Program-made: the position numbers and the translations under genes
Notes under the pieces: generated by a model
Databases searched by the model: none
What the model saw: the letters and a program-made list of their open reading frames with translations, nothing else
What the model was told of the DNA's origin: nothing
Part shown: in pieces, positions 54,487 through 64,000 of the stretch
Layout of the letters: each line of letters starts with the position of its first letter
Position numbering within the stretch: the stretch's first letter is position 1
Source of the DNA: Liopterus haemorrhoidalis
Taxonomy: Eukaryota > Arthropoda > Insecta > Coleoptera > Dytiscidae
Assembly (NCBI GenBank): GCA_963971575.1
Contig: OZ020611.1
Span: forward strand, 145,292,419-145,356,418
DNA: 64,000 bases
Reading direction: 5' to 3'

Positions 54487-55688
54487 CAAGTTTCAGGATT
54501 CCGATTTCAGAAGCCAATTTGATAAAATTATATTATATTATTCAAAACTATAACTATAGTATAAAGTAATCACCAAAAAGCATACAGAATGGGTTTTTTT
54601 GAAAAAAGGTCTTACGAATCATCTCGTATTGAAAATAATAAAATATTTTATGTTTATATTTCTTGTTCATTTATTGGTGAATTTTCTGTTTCTGTAAGCC
54701 AGCTTTATGTCTTTTCCAAAAGCCACTTCTCATTAAATACACTTATATGCTACGAATACAATCGTAGCTGCACGAAAATGACAAATAAAAGTATAAGCGA
54801 TAAGTTTCATTTTTACATGGCACCATCGGCTCCACGATTAAAGTACTACTAGCGCACTAACGCTGTAGTTGACGCCTCGCTCCACAGCTTCACAATGCTC
54901 TCTAAAGCGCCGTGCTCACTCGATGCCGCTTTATGGTCCCTCATTTTGTCTTCTTTCTTCCAAAACCCAAATCTTATACCGTTTTATATATTTTCTTTTT
55001 TTTTCGCAGTCTAATAATTTAGAGTGCGGTTAAATTAGGTAACAGTACGTTTCAATCCGACTTAATTGAACTTTGTACTTTTAAATTAAATTTAATGGTA
55101 TTTAAACATATAAACACCTAGATCTCTCTCTACTAATAATATAATCAACAAAGAAGCAAACGAGATAATCTTTCGATAAAATATTTTCGATAAGAACTAT
55201 GTTCTAAAAAAAAAGTTTAGACAGAAGTTTTGTCAATATCGTCAAAGACGTGAATCAAGCAAATATTTATTTTATGTGCAATTTATTTATAAACTATTTT
55301 TTACTGTCAGTGAGTGATGATTCATCCAAGTTCTTAGTAATTCTGTCATATTTTTTTTATTATTTTTCAAAACGTCAAATATTAATGTCTATTTAATTTA
55401 CAATGTTGTTAGTAGGAACAAGAAATGCGTTCTTAAAAATTATTTATAAATTTAATTAATCAAATATTAATCTAAACTTGAATTATCTGTACATGAAATA
55501 TTATTGATAATAGCTGCGTTCCTAGATGGAAGCGTCGACAGGTTAAAGCATCATACGCGTGCGCAGTATTTCTTCCGAACAACAAATTTCCAACCAGAAT
55601 TATAAAATGCCCACGTGTTCCACTATGTTTCAACTTGTCAGGGACTGTATCCGCGAACGCTATTTTATTATATAAATCTATATCTAAA
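54487..55688. other. Intergenic, nothing recognised
   Basis: The open frame at 54589-54852 (87 codons) has no motif. A CpG-bearing patch at 54850-54930 and another at 55520-55570 stand out but no exon is supported. Confidence 0.35.
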
Positions 55689-56225
55689 TTCTCGCGGCCG
55701 GGCGTGGAACATGCGCGTGAAATTTGTAGTGGGGATTATAACTTTGGCGAATTGCATTATTTCCTACACACGCTATTACAGTCAAGTGCATAAGCGCAAC
55801 ATTCAAAATATATTAAATATTTAAAATCATGGAGACAAAAAGCAAATTAGGTGGACGTGCTATTAATAGTCAAAATCGAGAAATATTTAGCAATGTTCTT
55901 GATTTTTGTAAGCCTATATTATTTACAATCTACTTGAAATTGCTGGAGTTTGGAAAAAGACGCCGGACCGGGTTGCTTTGACCAATACACAAGTCGACAA
56001 AGTGAAGTCAAATGCAGTAATCACTTAAATCAAGCAGCTACGTTTCTATAGTTTTGTTGTTCGACTGTGATGGGAGGAACTTGTGTTTATAGACGTACCT
56101 AACTGATAAATATAATGTACACGTGTAAGAATGTAAACTTGTTTCTTTGACTGTTCTCTGTATCTGTCTCTGTCTTTCATAGTGCCCTCTCTATGCGCAC
56201 CATAAGCCACGCCCGGCCACGAGAA
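55689..56225 (+). mobile_element. Element with 19-bp inverted ends and a possible transposase N-terminus
   Basis: TTCTCGCGGCCGGGCGTGG (55689-55707) is mirrored by CCACGCCCGGCCACGAGAA (56207-56225) with one mismatch. Between them ATG at 55829 opens METKSKLGGRAINSQNREIF SNVLDF, which resembles the N-terminus of Tc1/IS630-like helix-turn-helix proteins in insects. It is broken within about 50 codons. The family is a guess; the inverted ends are seen directly. Confidence 0.45.
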
Positions 56226-56396
56226 GTTTGTCCGTCTGTAGACATCTTATTAATTAAGACGAATTTTAATTCAAAACCATGATTATTTATTTATTTATTT
56301 GAAATGATAAAGCACTCCAGGACCAAAGTCTCAAATGTGCCCATATTCACTTATAAATTTTTCTTCGATCATTATATTACAAGTTATGTCTAGATC

Positions 56397-56953
56397 AGCG
56401 TTTCACAACCTTTTTGCCGCGCGACCCAATATTTTTCTTTGAAGTCATACCGCGACCCAATTATTTATTTTATAAAAAAAATAAAATTTTTTAATATAAA
56501 ATAAAAAGGGTATTATATCTGCACGATATTGTTTTACATGGATCAACTTGATAGTACTTATATTGTACAAATAATTTATAAGTTAAAAGTTAATTTAAAC
56601 TACATATTATTAATTTAAAAATTTAACCCTTTTGTTAATTGCCGAAAAAGTGTTTTCTTTTCAAGTAAGATATCATTTCTGTACTAAATGCAACAAAAAA
56701 TTATAAAAATAGATTATTCAGAATTTTATTTAAGATATATATGCAAAATTCAAAAAAATAGCCTATTTTGACATATCAATAGATAGTTCGATTTCATTAT
56801 TCTTTAAATTTACTATAATGAATTATTATATTCATATTAATATAAGTTTGTTTGTTAAGCTAATTATTAATATTTTATTAGGTAGCTTTTTTTTCTTTGA
56901 CACCTTCGCGACCCCTTAAAAATTTAACGCGACCCAAAGATTAAGAAACGCTG
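56397..56953. mobile_element. hAT MITE, 557 bp, with exact 8-bp TSD
   Basis: The ends are CAGCGTTTCACAACC and (inverse) CAGCGTTTCTTAATC, with GCGACCCAA repeated several times just inside both ends. GTCTAGAT flanks it exactly at 56389-56396 and 56954-56961. The interior is AT-rich and non-coding. Confidence 0.9.
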
Positions 56954-57339
56954 GTCTAGATCATTTAAAAATTACAATACATATTTGTGTTTTTTTATGT
57001 CTACATAAAAGTAAATGAAAATAGTACACTATAGTATGAAAAGGTTTCTCAGAGAATATAACAGATTTTTAAAGAATGGGAAATTCATATAAAATAAATC
57101 TAAATTTTCATTTACTCCCAAAGCTTGATTATAATGTGTTGCCATTCGATTAAGCGGACTCATTTTCTGTTATTCGATTTTTGTATGCTGATTTTTTTAT
57201 TTTATTTTTTTATTTATAATTAGAGACGCATCAGCATACTGCTATTAGCGTCTTTATAACAGTTACATTGGTTTACATTGATTACACATTTTATAATGAG
57301 TGCATTTATTTAATATTTAAATATATTTGTCTAATTTTG

Positions 57340-57495
57340 TGGCTATCAGAAAATTAAGGGTCTTCTGTAGTTGCACAAGGCTTCGCACAAATTGTTGGGC
57401 ATCGCATGCTTTCTTCTTTCTTTGTCATATTGGGGACACTCGGTGAGAACATGTTTTACTGAGATTTTTGTGTGGCAGGTAGGGCATCTATCGGT
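57340..57495 (-). pseudogene. LINE C-terminal cysteine/histidine domain
   Basis: One frame reads DRCPTCHTKISVKHVLTECP then QYDKERRKHAMPNNLCEAL. This is the C-x2-C...H-x-L-x-E-C zinc-binding block after the RNase H or RT domain of jockey/I-type LINEs. It lies directly downstream of the jockey fragment at 57504-58310 but in another frame; the two may be one decayed element or a fusion of two. Confidence 0.65.
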
Positions 57496-57503
57496 TGCTG
57501 AAT

Positions 57504-58310
57504 TTAAAATAGAATAATTCTTTTTCGTTCTCCAACCCGGGGTACTCTTTTACAAATTTGAGAGAGGATATCCGGACATGACAAATCGCCGTTCCATATT
57601 TTATGTAGGACGAGTAAATTAGTAATGTTGCGTCTGGTGCAAGACGATACGACAGAATATTTAGGTAATAACAAATTATATGAAACATATGTGGGTAAGG
57701 AAAGTGTCATTCCGAAGTCCACGCATCTCAGGAATTTTATCTGCTCTGACATAGTAATCTTTATATATTTAAGATGGAATGGTGACCAAACCATAGATGC
57801 ATAATCTAACTTGCTTCTTATCTTCTTCTGGCTCCCTATCCACTTATCGAATGTTGGCAATACTTCTGGCTATCAGATTTTTATTGACAGCAATACGAAA
57901 TAGCTCTGTTGAGGATTTCCCGTACCACTGTAGCAAATTTTTGAGCCACGAAGTCCTTTTTCTGCCTGGCCTTCTACTGGCTTCAATTTTATCCTTTTAC
58001 CTTGCTTCTTATAAGAATATTAAACAAATTAATATTTGTCTGTGTTTTACGGTAATCTTTACCCATTCTTAGTACCAGTCCAATCATTTTGATGCTGTCG
58101 TTAACCAGTTTTGTTTTAGAGGCAGTAAAACTAAAAGACTCATCGAAAGTAATACTTAAATATTCCATAAATATTGTCCTTTCGATGCCAGAGTATTATT
58201 CATATTATAATTATATATTAAAGGATCACGGCTTCTGGTAAAACACATGAGCTTACTTTTGGACGAATTAAAATTAGAATAATCTCGTGCAGAAAGTGAT
58301 AATAGAAACA
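57504..58310 (-). pseudogene. jockey-like LINE reverse-transcriptase fragment
   Basis: Order on the minus strand: FNSSKSKLMCFTRSRDPLIY, then SFSFTASKTKLVNDSIKMIG and, after a 179-bp insertion, RSKLDYASMVWSPFHLKYI, IKFLRCVDF, SCTRRNITNLLVLHKIWNG and ICKRVPR. These are the jockey blocks L-N-x-x-K-C-x-x-x-S-F-T-R, R-S-x-L-E-Y-A-S-V-V-W-x-P, and D-L-x-x-L-H-K-I-L-N-G. The catalytic F-A-D-D region is not included. Frameshifts and the insertion make it inactive. Confidence 0.75.
57822..58000 (-). mobile_element. 179-bp LINE tail inserted in the jockey fragment, 12-bp TSD
   Basis: The minus strand encodes EASRRPGRKRTSWLKNLLQW then SSTELFRIAVNKNLIARSIA, the same C-terminal LINE motif as at 43975 and 59895, and ends in GAAGAAG repeats. 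CTTGCTTCTTAT lies at 57810-57821 and 58001-58012, a 12-bp target duplication. A severely 5'-truncated retrotransposition event is the simplest reading. Confidence 0.8.
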
Positions 58311-59692
58311 AATACTTATCTGTTACTTTAAATCTTAAGATTCAATCTTGTCTTGTTACATTCAGTCCGATCTTCTTTGGTTTCTGTAGGCAATATTTAT
58401 AATGTTGCTAAAGATTTGTGTAACTAAAGAGGTAACTTAGAAAGAATAACATTTGTATCATGTTGGCTAGCAGTAAATTTTTTCATGATATTGTCCATAA
58501 AAGAGAGAATCTAATTCTAAATACATCACTTCACCTTTTGGAATAAAATTGTATGTTCATGTTATCTAAAAAATTATCTAAAATCACAATTTTGCACTGG
58601 ATAAATTTATCTTTCTTAAATAGTACTTGTTCTTTGACATATCAAATATTTGTGATAATGTACGTTATAATTTTATGAAATATAACACAGTTTTTCTGAG
58701 AATAATGCGACATTCTTTACAACTTAAAAGTACATAAAATATTTTATGACAAACATTAATTTTCTGACTAAGCTCTCAAAAGTTTGTTGGCGTATGCAAA
58801 GTAACACAATGTATGTGTAAATTGTTATTTTGGAAATATAATTTCTTCGAAATATAATCCTAACAGTTCTCCTAAATCGGATAAGAGCCCTGACTTGCTT
58901 TCTTCACCATTGTTTTCAAATGTGTGGTCTGCGAGATCTAGTTTTTATTTTGCATATGATTGTAATGACATGATATTAGCACATATTTTGTAGAATTTAC
59001 ATAAATAAACCATGACATTGTTTTGGTAATGACATTCATATTTTAGATGTCACTTTTACTTTTATTTATGTAATAAATATGCAATTTAAATTGAGGTTGT
59101 TGTCCGTTGTCCAATGATTAAATCAAACGATATTAATAACAATTTAGTGCATGCGTATTTCACGCGCTGATAATTACCAAATATTCCTAATATACCTAAT
59201 ATAAGAAAAGCTTTAGTCATGTATTCTGGAGACACAGCGAAAGTTATTGTGGGAAATGAGGAAATAGAACGTGTTCATGCTTATTCAATTTTTAATTTAT
59301 TTTAAGAAATAAGCAGTTAAAAAAAAGTTAGTAGTAAAAAAAGTAGGTATTTGGTCAGTATGTTTTCAAAGCCAACGTAGAACTCCTAACAATGGTAAAT
59401 GGAAGATAAATGATTGGCATCAAAGTGGCTGAGGTTCCCATTTGAGCTGCTTTGTTAAAATGAACACTGAACTTATAGTAGCAAGAAGTGACCCAGATCC
59501 TTGGCCTCAAAAAATTCTGGTCTAGCATCTCAATGAGCACAAAAGAAGAAAATGCTACGACAACCTGAAGAGAACATCTGAGTTAATTTCGCTGTGTATA
59601 GGTGAGAATAGGACTAAATATAGGAATATGAAGGAAGATGGCAAAACCAACTGACAAAGCCGAATAAGTGTGGACGTGTCGTCAGCCTATAG
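58311..59692. other. Intergenic, nothing recognised
   Basis: AT-rich. The minus-strand frame at 59355-59540 lacks a motif. Confidence 0.35.
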
Positions 59693-60338
59693 CAGGGGTG
59701 GCGAACCTATGACAAGCATGCCAGTGTTTGCACGCAAGAAATTTTTGTTGGCACACAGGCGATTTGGAAAACGAAATTATTTTTATTTTTATTAATTTTG
59801 TATTGGCACCGAATGGTATTCTTTCGTTCTCAGTCTCAGACACAAATACCATTTTCTAGAAAATACTATATAGTGAAAGTTTAACTAGAACAGAGGTCGT
59901 GGAAGACCAAGGATCTTCTAGCACGATAACCTGAGGGAATGGTTCGGAGTTACATCTGTAGAACTACTGCGGATAGTCATGTTGGCGATGATAGCCAACA
60001 TTTGAAATGGATGCGGCAAATGAAGAAGAAGATAGGCACGGCGTCACTTATAATATACATTATAAGACCGCGCGGCATGCCAGTTGCAAACCGACTGAAG
60101 TTGGTTTGAATCATTAAAAGCCGAGCCGATGCTCGTAGTGTGGACGTGCCAACTGTGCCAAGCGGCTTACAAACACGAGTTGGGCTTACAAAACCTATTT
60201 CAAAAATTATGGTAAATGGACCTGATAACAGACCGATGCGCTCTATCCTGAGCTGACAGTGTGGATGTCTCTACTTATTGGCAAAGTCACATAGCCTTGC
60301 CAGTCGGCTATGCCAATTGACATAGTGTGGACGCAGTT
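59693..60338. repeat. Composite of hAT-like end, LINE tail and AGTGTGGACG repeats
   Basis: CAGGGGTGGCGAACCTATGA at 59693 is a typical hAT (Charlie-like) terminus without a visible partner. AGTGTGGACG or AGTGTGGATG occurs at about 59667, 60139, 60260 and 60324, suggesting another element whose borders I cannot fix. Confidence 0.4.
59895..60035 (+). pseudogene. LINE C-terminal tail fragment 2
   Basis: In broken frames: NLREWFGVTSVELLRIVMLA then MIANI, with GRGRPRIF upstream (codons around a stop). It ends in (GAA)n, like the tail at 57822-58000. Same family as 43975-44160. Confidence 0.65.
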
Positions 60339-60870
60339 TTATATCCGTTTGGATATGCGAGGTTAAGAAAAAGAAAAATATATAATAATTGAAGTTTATT
60401 ATATTAAAAAATGCATGTATTTTAATATTGATGATTGAATTAGATCCCTATTATATCATCTTACTTTTTGTTTTAAATATTATATCTTTTAATTTAAGAA
60501 ATACTTTTAAAAATATTATTTATCTGTTTCTATATTATCATTCATGGCTGGTAGTTGTGAAATGTGTCACTTAATATTCGTCATCCGGCGCTACTCAAAA
60601 ATTTGCACATGCTTGCATTCCGTACAATGCGTTATATGTTTATTTTATTACCTTACACTTTGTATTAGTCATCTACTATGTCACAAATTTGCTAGTACAT
60701 ACTACTAAACATATACCCACTACAAAATGTGCAAATATTGACAAAATAATTACAATGCATCATACTTATTATGAATGGACAAGAACTACGTACGATATAT
60801 TGAATATATCGGGTCATAGGTAAGTTTTTTGTTTTTATCTATAAATAAAATAATAAAATAAAAAAATAAT
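60339..60870. other. Intergenic, nothing recognised
   Basis: AT-rich. The 61-codon frame at 60389-60574 is hydrophobic because of base composition and has no motif. Confidence 0.35.
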
Positions 60871-61183
60871 AGGATCCCAACACCTAGATAGGCGTATAAG
60901 GGGCAGAGAAGGTAAGTTGTCCGTTTCTAGACCGCCGGTTATAGATAAATAAATAAATAAATAAATCATTTATTAATTAGAAGCTAAAAGCCACATGGTC
61001 AGTGTGACCCTGTATAAACAGGTACTCATTTTAAGTATTAAATACTTGAGGCTGAGTCGACCCCAGAGCTGACTGCACAATATCGGAAGATAAAAATCCG
61101 ATGGCGGTGGGGGGGGGGGGTGTATCGAACCCGCGTCCCTGTGCTCCGTAGAAAACCGTCTACCACGGAGCCACGGCAACTCT
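60871..61183 (-). mobile_element. SINE family A, near full-length copy
   Basis: On the minus strand: head AGAGTTGCCGTGGCTCCGTG GTAGACGG..., B box GGGTTCGATAC, body CAGCTCTGGGGTCGACTCAG CCTCAAGTATTTAATACT, tail block CTGCCCCTTATACGCCTATC. A G-run of about 13 at 61108-61120 interrupts the stretch just after the B box. The copy at 31686-31996 has the same architecture. It lies about 170 bp upstream of the metalloproteinase exon. Confidence 0.75.
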
Positions 61184-61357
61184 TAAATTTAAATGATGGA
61201 GTAATTAGAGCATTTAGCAAATATTGGTATATAATATACCTTCTTCACATTTAAGAGTGAACCCGAATATAAGTGCTTAAGAAGAGAAATAGATAATTTT
61301 AAAGATTATAAGGTATTTAACTGTCATGATACTAATTGTGTATTTTGTTTGTTTCAG

Positions 61358-61487
61358 TTTTATTTATCACAATATGGATATTTATCGCCTAAGTTAAGAA
61401 ACGCGCAGTCCGGTGCCATAGTAGATGAGAAGACGTGGAACAATGCCATAGCTGAATTTCAGTCATTTGCTGGTCTCAACACCACAG
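61358..61487 (+). CDS. Matrix metalloproteinase, prodomain exon (partial gene)
   Basis: The acceptor TTTGTTTCAG precedes FYLSQYGYLSPKLRNAQSG, then ends EFQSFAGLNTTG before the donor GTAAAT. The exon is 130 nt (phase 0 in, phase 1 out). The block Y-L-S-Q-x-G-Y-L near the start, the mid W-x-x-A-I-x-E-F-Q-x-F-A-G-L-N-x-T-G and the spacing are those of the peptidoglycan-binding-like propeptide of animal MMPs, closest to insect Mmp1-type proteins. The propeptide keeps the secreted or membrane-tethered zinc protease latent. The cysteine-switch PRCG motif, catalytic domain and hemopexin repeats would come in later exons, which are not in the remaining 2.5 kb. The signal-peptide exon upstream was not found. 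No stop or frameshift, consistent with a live gene. Confidence 0.9.
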
Positions 61488-62481
61488 GTAAATATGAAAA
61501 TTACAGTATATTCTAAAATATTTGCTACGTGTATAGGTAAACATGGCTAACACTAAGATGCTCTTTTAGGGTTTCATAGGTACGACCAAGAAACTTTATA
61601 TACCGTGTCTGTCTGAATGGTAGTAATTATGGCTGAACGGCTCAACCTAGGGCGTTGTATAAATTGGCATGCATTGTTAAAATTGGCATTCATTTGCAGT
61701 TCTTTGACCCACATATGTAGGGTTCCGAATTAAAGTGAACTGAGACAATTTTGAGAAAACTATTGCACTGAAAAATATAATTTTTGTATTGTGACCTGGC
61801 AGTATTATTAGGAAATTGACAAAAATTGACTTGGTTCACTTTAATTATGAACCTTCCATATATAAAAAATACTCAGAATGCTACTACTGATTTATTTGGA
61901 AATTATCGTCTACTACATTGGTATTTAACGAATATATATATATGTTTTTTTGTAGCAAAATAAAATTTATTTTTGAAAAAATTACCTATAATGATGCTGA
62001 TGGAAACCGGAGTAGTTACCAAAATCAAATTACTCTTTCGAAAAATATACATTTTAAAATTTATTGTGTTGTGCCACTACCGTATATTCTTAATAGTTTC
62101 TTATATAAACCTAACAATCTGAAATAAAATTAATAACAATCAATAGCTCAAAACTAGAAGCGATTTTTTATCTATCTAATAGGATATTTTTAATTGTAGA
62201 AAAAAACTGTTATGTAATTGTAAATAAACAAATTGCATTATCGACGGCATCCTGTAAACCTATCGACGCAGATTTGCGTACCAGAGTGATCTTGCCACAG
62301 GTGATCAGTGGAAAAGGGCGCCAAATTGATTGAAGAATAATAATCAATAAGAAGAAAATAAAGGAAAAACTTGAACATTTAATAACGTGTTTCTGTTTTA
62401 CGACAATTTATTAACAATGTAGCTTAAATTTTTGAATCAACGTCAAAACTAAAAATACCGATCCCATACCGATCCTAAAGT

Positions 62482-62671
62482 AGGGCCGGTTTTACCATTA
62501 AGCGAGTCTAGGGGCGCTGGAAGGCCACGAAATTATGACGTTTTTGTATTTATGTGTAACATGTAAAAATTCAAAAATTGTTTTAATATTTTTCTTCTAC
62601 CTCCGTGGAATTATGTTTAGAGGGTCTTGCTTAGGGGCACCGCATTATATCTTGCCTAGGCGCCGGCCCTG
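62482..62671. mobile_element. Small TIR element with GGGCCGG ends
   Basis: AGGGCCGGTTTTACCATTAA and GTCTAGGGGCGCTGG at the left are answered by TTGCTTAGGGGCACC and TGCCTAGGCGCCGGCCCTG at the right. The repeats are short and imperfect. Non-coding. Confidence 0.5.
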
Positions 62672-63754
62672 TACGTACAGTACGAAAAATTGTACCTAAA
62701 ACTTGCATTCTGCAAATATGTTTCTAGCAATTTTGTTCTATTGTGAAAACTACTTATAATTATTGTACTTGGTAGTCTATTTTTGCCGTCATGTTGAATC
62801 TGCCGTAGTTCTCAATATAGGTGCTGCGGATAAAAATGACGTGTAACAAGCACTCCAATATCATCAAGTATAATATTATTCGACGAACTATTATTAAGTT
62901 AATAAGCGATATCATTTTAACAACATTTTTTCTACAATTCAAAATGTCCTATTAGATAACCCTTAGATAAAAATTGCAATATTGATTTATAGATTGTTAC
63001 TAATTTTATTTCAGATTGTTAGATTTTGTATAAGAATCTTGAAATCTCTAGGAATTATTCGCAGTGTTAAGGAACAAAAAGAGTTTTTTAAAAGATTGTT
63101 TTAAAGGACTACACTAATAAGAAAACCAAGCGAACGCTTAAAAAAAGAAGAAGTAGGGGTGGTCTTGACCCTTGTGAATCATAGAATCAAGCTATTAACA
63201 AAACTAGAAATAAAGGTCATGAGCCTTTTGTATAAAAAGAAAATATAGAAAATTTTATATAATTATACCCTAGATAAGTTGTATCTGTTATTTGATATTT
63301 CATCTATATTAAAAAATGTTTGATAAGTTTTTAAATAATTGTATAACGTAGCTTATTAAGTAATTAAATAGCGTATTTCCTAAATTTTAAAAATTAAGAT
63401 TCATAAACGGATTCATAAAAGGAAATCGCTTAGAGTTATCGTAGGAAATTTCCGTATTTCAAGTTTATATCTGTTTAATTTATTTCCGGAAAAAATTACG
63501 TGTCTGATTGTATGTTTATGATAATTGCACTGCTCCTATGACTACAATGACTACAAACTATTTTACGGAAATAATTTACCACATTTTATTCAAAATAAAT
63601 GTGTTATTGCAGTATTATACACTTATTAGAATTTCATTTACAACTGTTAATATAAATGAAGAGCTAATTTTTCTAAATAAATAAGATACGTATGAATGCT
63701 TTTCCCATAAAGTTGTTTATTCCATATAATATTATACATACCAAAGATTAAAAA

Positions 63755-63902
63755 TGCCGACTGGCATAGCGTAGTGGTAACACATGTGCTCTGCGTTGCT
63801 AAGGTTTCGGGTTCGAATCCTGCTCAGGCATGGAATGTTTCAAAGAATAAGAATAGTCCTGGTTAATTGCCGAAGTATCAAGGCCACAAAATAAAAAAAA
63901 AA
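63755..63902 (+). mobile_element. tRNA-derived SINE family B, copy 2 (complete, 12-bp TSD)
   Basis: The head GCCGACTGGCATAGCGTAGT GGTAACACATGTGCTCTGCG has an A-box-like AGCGTAGTGGT. The B box is GGGTTCGAATCCTGC. The body ends CCGAAGTATCAAGGCC and an A-run. AAAGATTAAAAA lies at 63743-63754 and 63903-63914, so borders are exact. Confidence 0.85.
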
Positions 63903-63939
63903 AAAGATTAAAAACGTACTGATGATTTTTTTTGTTTTT

Positions 63940-64000
63940 AGGATTTCGCATGTATAACCAAGAAACACTTATTTGTCTGTCTGTCTATCTGCTTTTCACT
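63940..64000 (+). repeat. Start of the dispersed GATTTCRTAGGTATAACCAAG family
   Basis: GGATTTCGCATGTATAACCA AGAAACACTT followed by a CTGT-rich run matches the starts at 32137, 50048 and 61568. It is cut off by the window end. Confidence 0.5.

Larger units (their letters stand above)
61488..64000 (+). other. Metalloproteinase intron (continues past the window)
   Basis: It follows the donor at 61488. It contains a dispersed-repeat copy at about 61568-61680, a small TIR element at 62482-62671 and a SINE at 63755-63902. I checked the plus strand for the next MMP exon (PRCG motif) and did not find it. Assignment as intron depends on the gene continuing to the right. Confidence 0.65.

Noticed and set aside
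54850..54960. Possible signal-peptide first exon of the metalloproteinase gene
   Set aside because: The frame from ATG at about 54895 is not clearly a signal peptide and no convincing donor follows.
61488..63740. A second metalloproteinase exon after TTTTATTTCAG at about 63005-63015
   Set aside because: The sequence after that acceptor-like site soon hits stops and shows no PRCG or catalytic-domain residues.
63755..63835. Possible tRNA gene on the plus strand
   Set aside because: It is the head of a complete SINE with a 12-bp duplication; a second copy exists at 51094.

Overview
This window looks like AT-rich nuclear DNA from an animal, most likely an insect. The evidence is GT-AG spliced exons of two animal gene families, tRNA-derived SINEs with target-site duplications, jockey/CR1/R1-type LINE tails, Tc1/mariner, Tigger and hAT relics, and a Ty1/copia element whose primer-binding site is of the Drosophila-copia half-tRNA type. 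I cannot name the species or order. There are no operons, CRISPR arrays or rRNA genes.

Two host loci can be supported. (1) On the minus strand, 36632-40008, a two-exon gene for V-type ATPase V0 subunit d (AC39 family). Exon 1 (39713-40008) and exon 2 (36632-37379) join in frame across a 2.3-kb intron to give a full-length protein of 347 residues. It is diverged enough to suggest a second paralogue. (2) On the plus strand, 61358-61487, a single 130-nt internal exon encoding the prodomain (peptidoglycan-binding-like) helices of a matrix metalloproteinase. The rest of that gene lies outside the window or was not found.

Everything else is repeats. 0-9.5 kb: LINE relics, a six-unit array of a roughly 0.4-kb repeat, a SINE, MITEs and a Helitron-like family. 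11-20 kb: microsatellite, a LINE inserted into an 11-residue coding repeat, several TIR elements and a long fold-back. 20-27.3 kb: a young copia retrotransposon (identical-looking 260-bp LTRs, intact 1371-aa Gag-Pol, 5-bp duplication) sitting inside one of three copies of a hAT-type MITE. 28.7-36.6 kb: Tc1, Tigger and mariner relics, SINEs and MITEs. 40-48 kb: MITEs, three hammerhead-ribozyme-like cores, LINE fragments and inverted arrays of short repeats. 51-64 kb: SINEs, a second Helitron-like copy, hAT elements, a jockey LINE carrying a nested LINE tail, and the metalloproteinase exon with its introns.

The strongest material for follow-up is the V-ATPase d paralogue, the metalloproteinase exon, the young copia insertion and its nesting, the LINE-split 11-residue repeat, and a roughly 40-bp module shared by two otherwise different transposons. 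All family calls are by eye from motifs; no database search was run.
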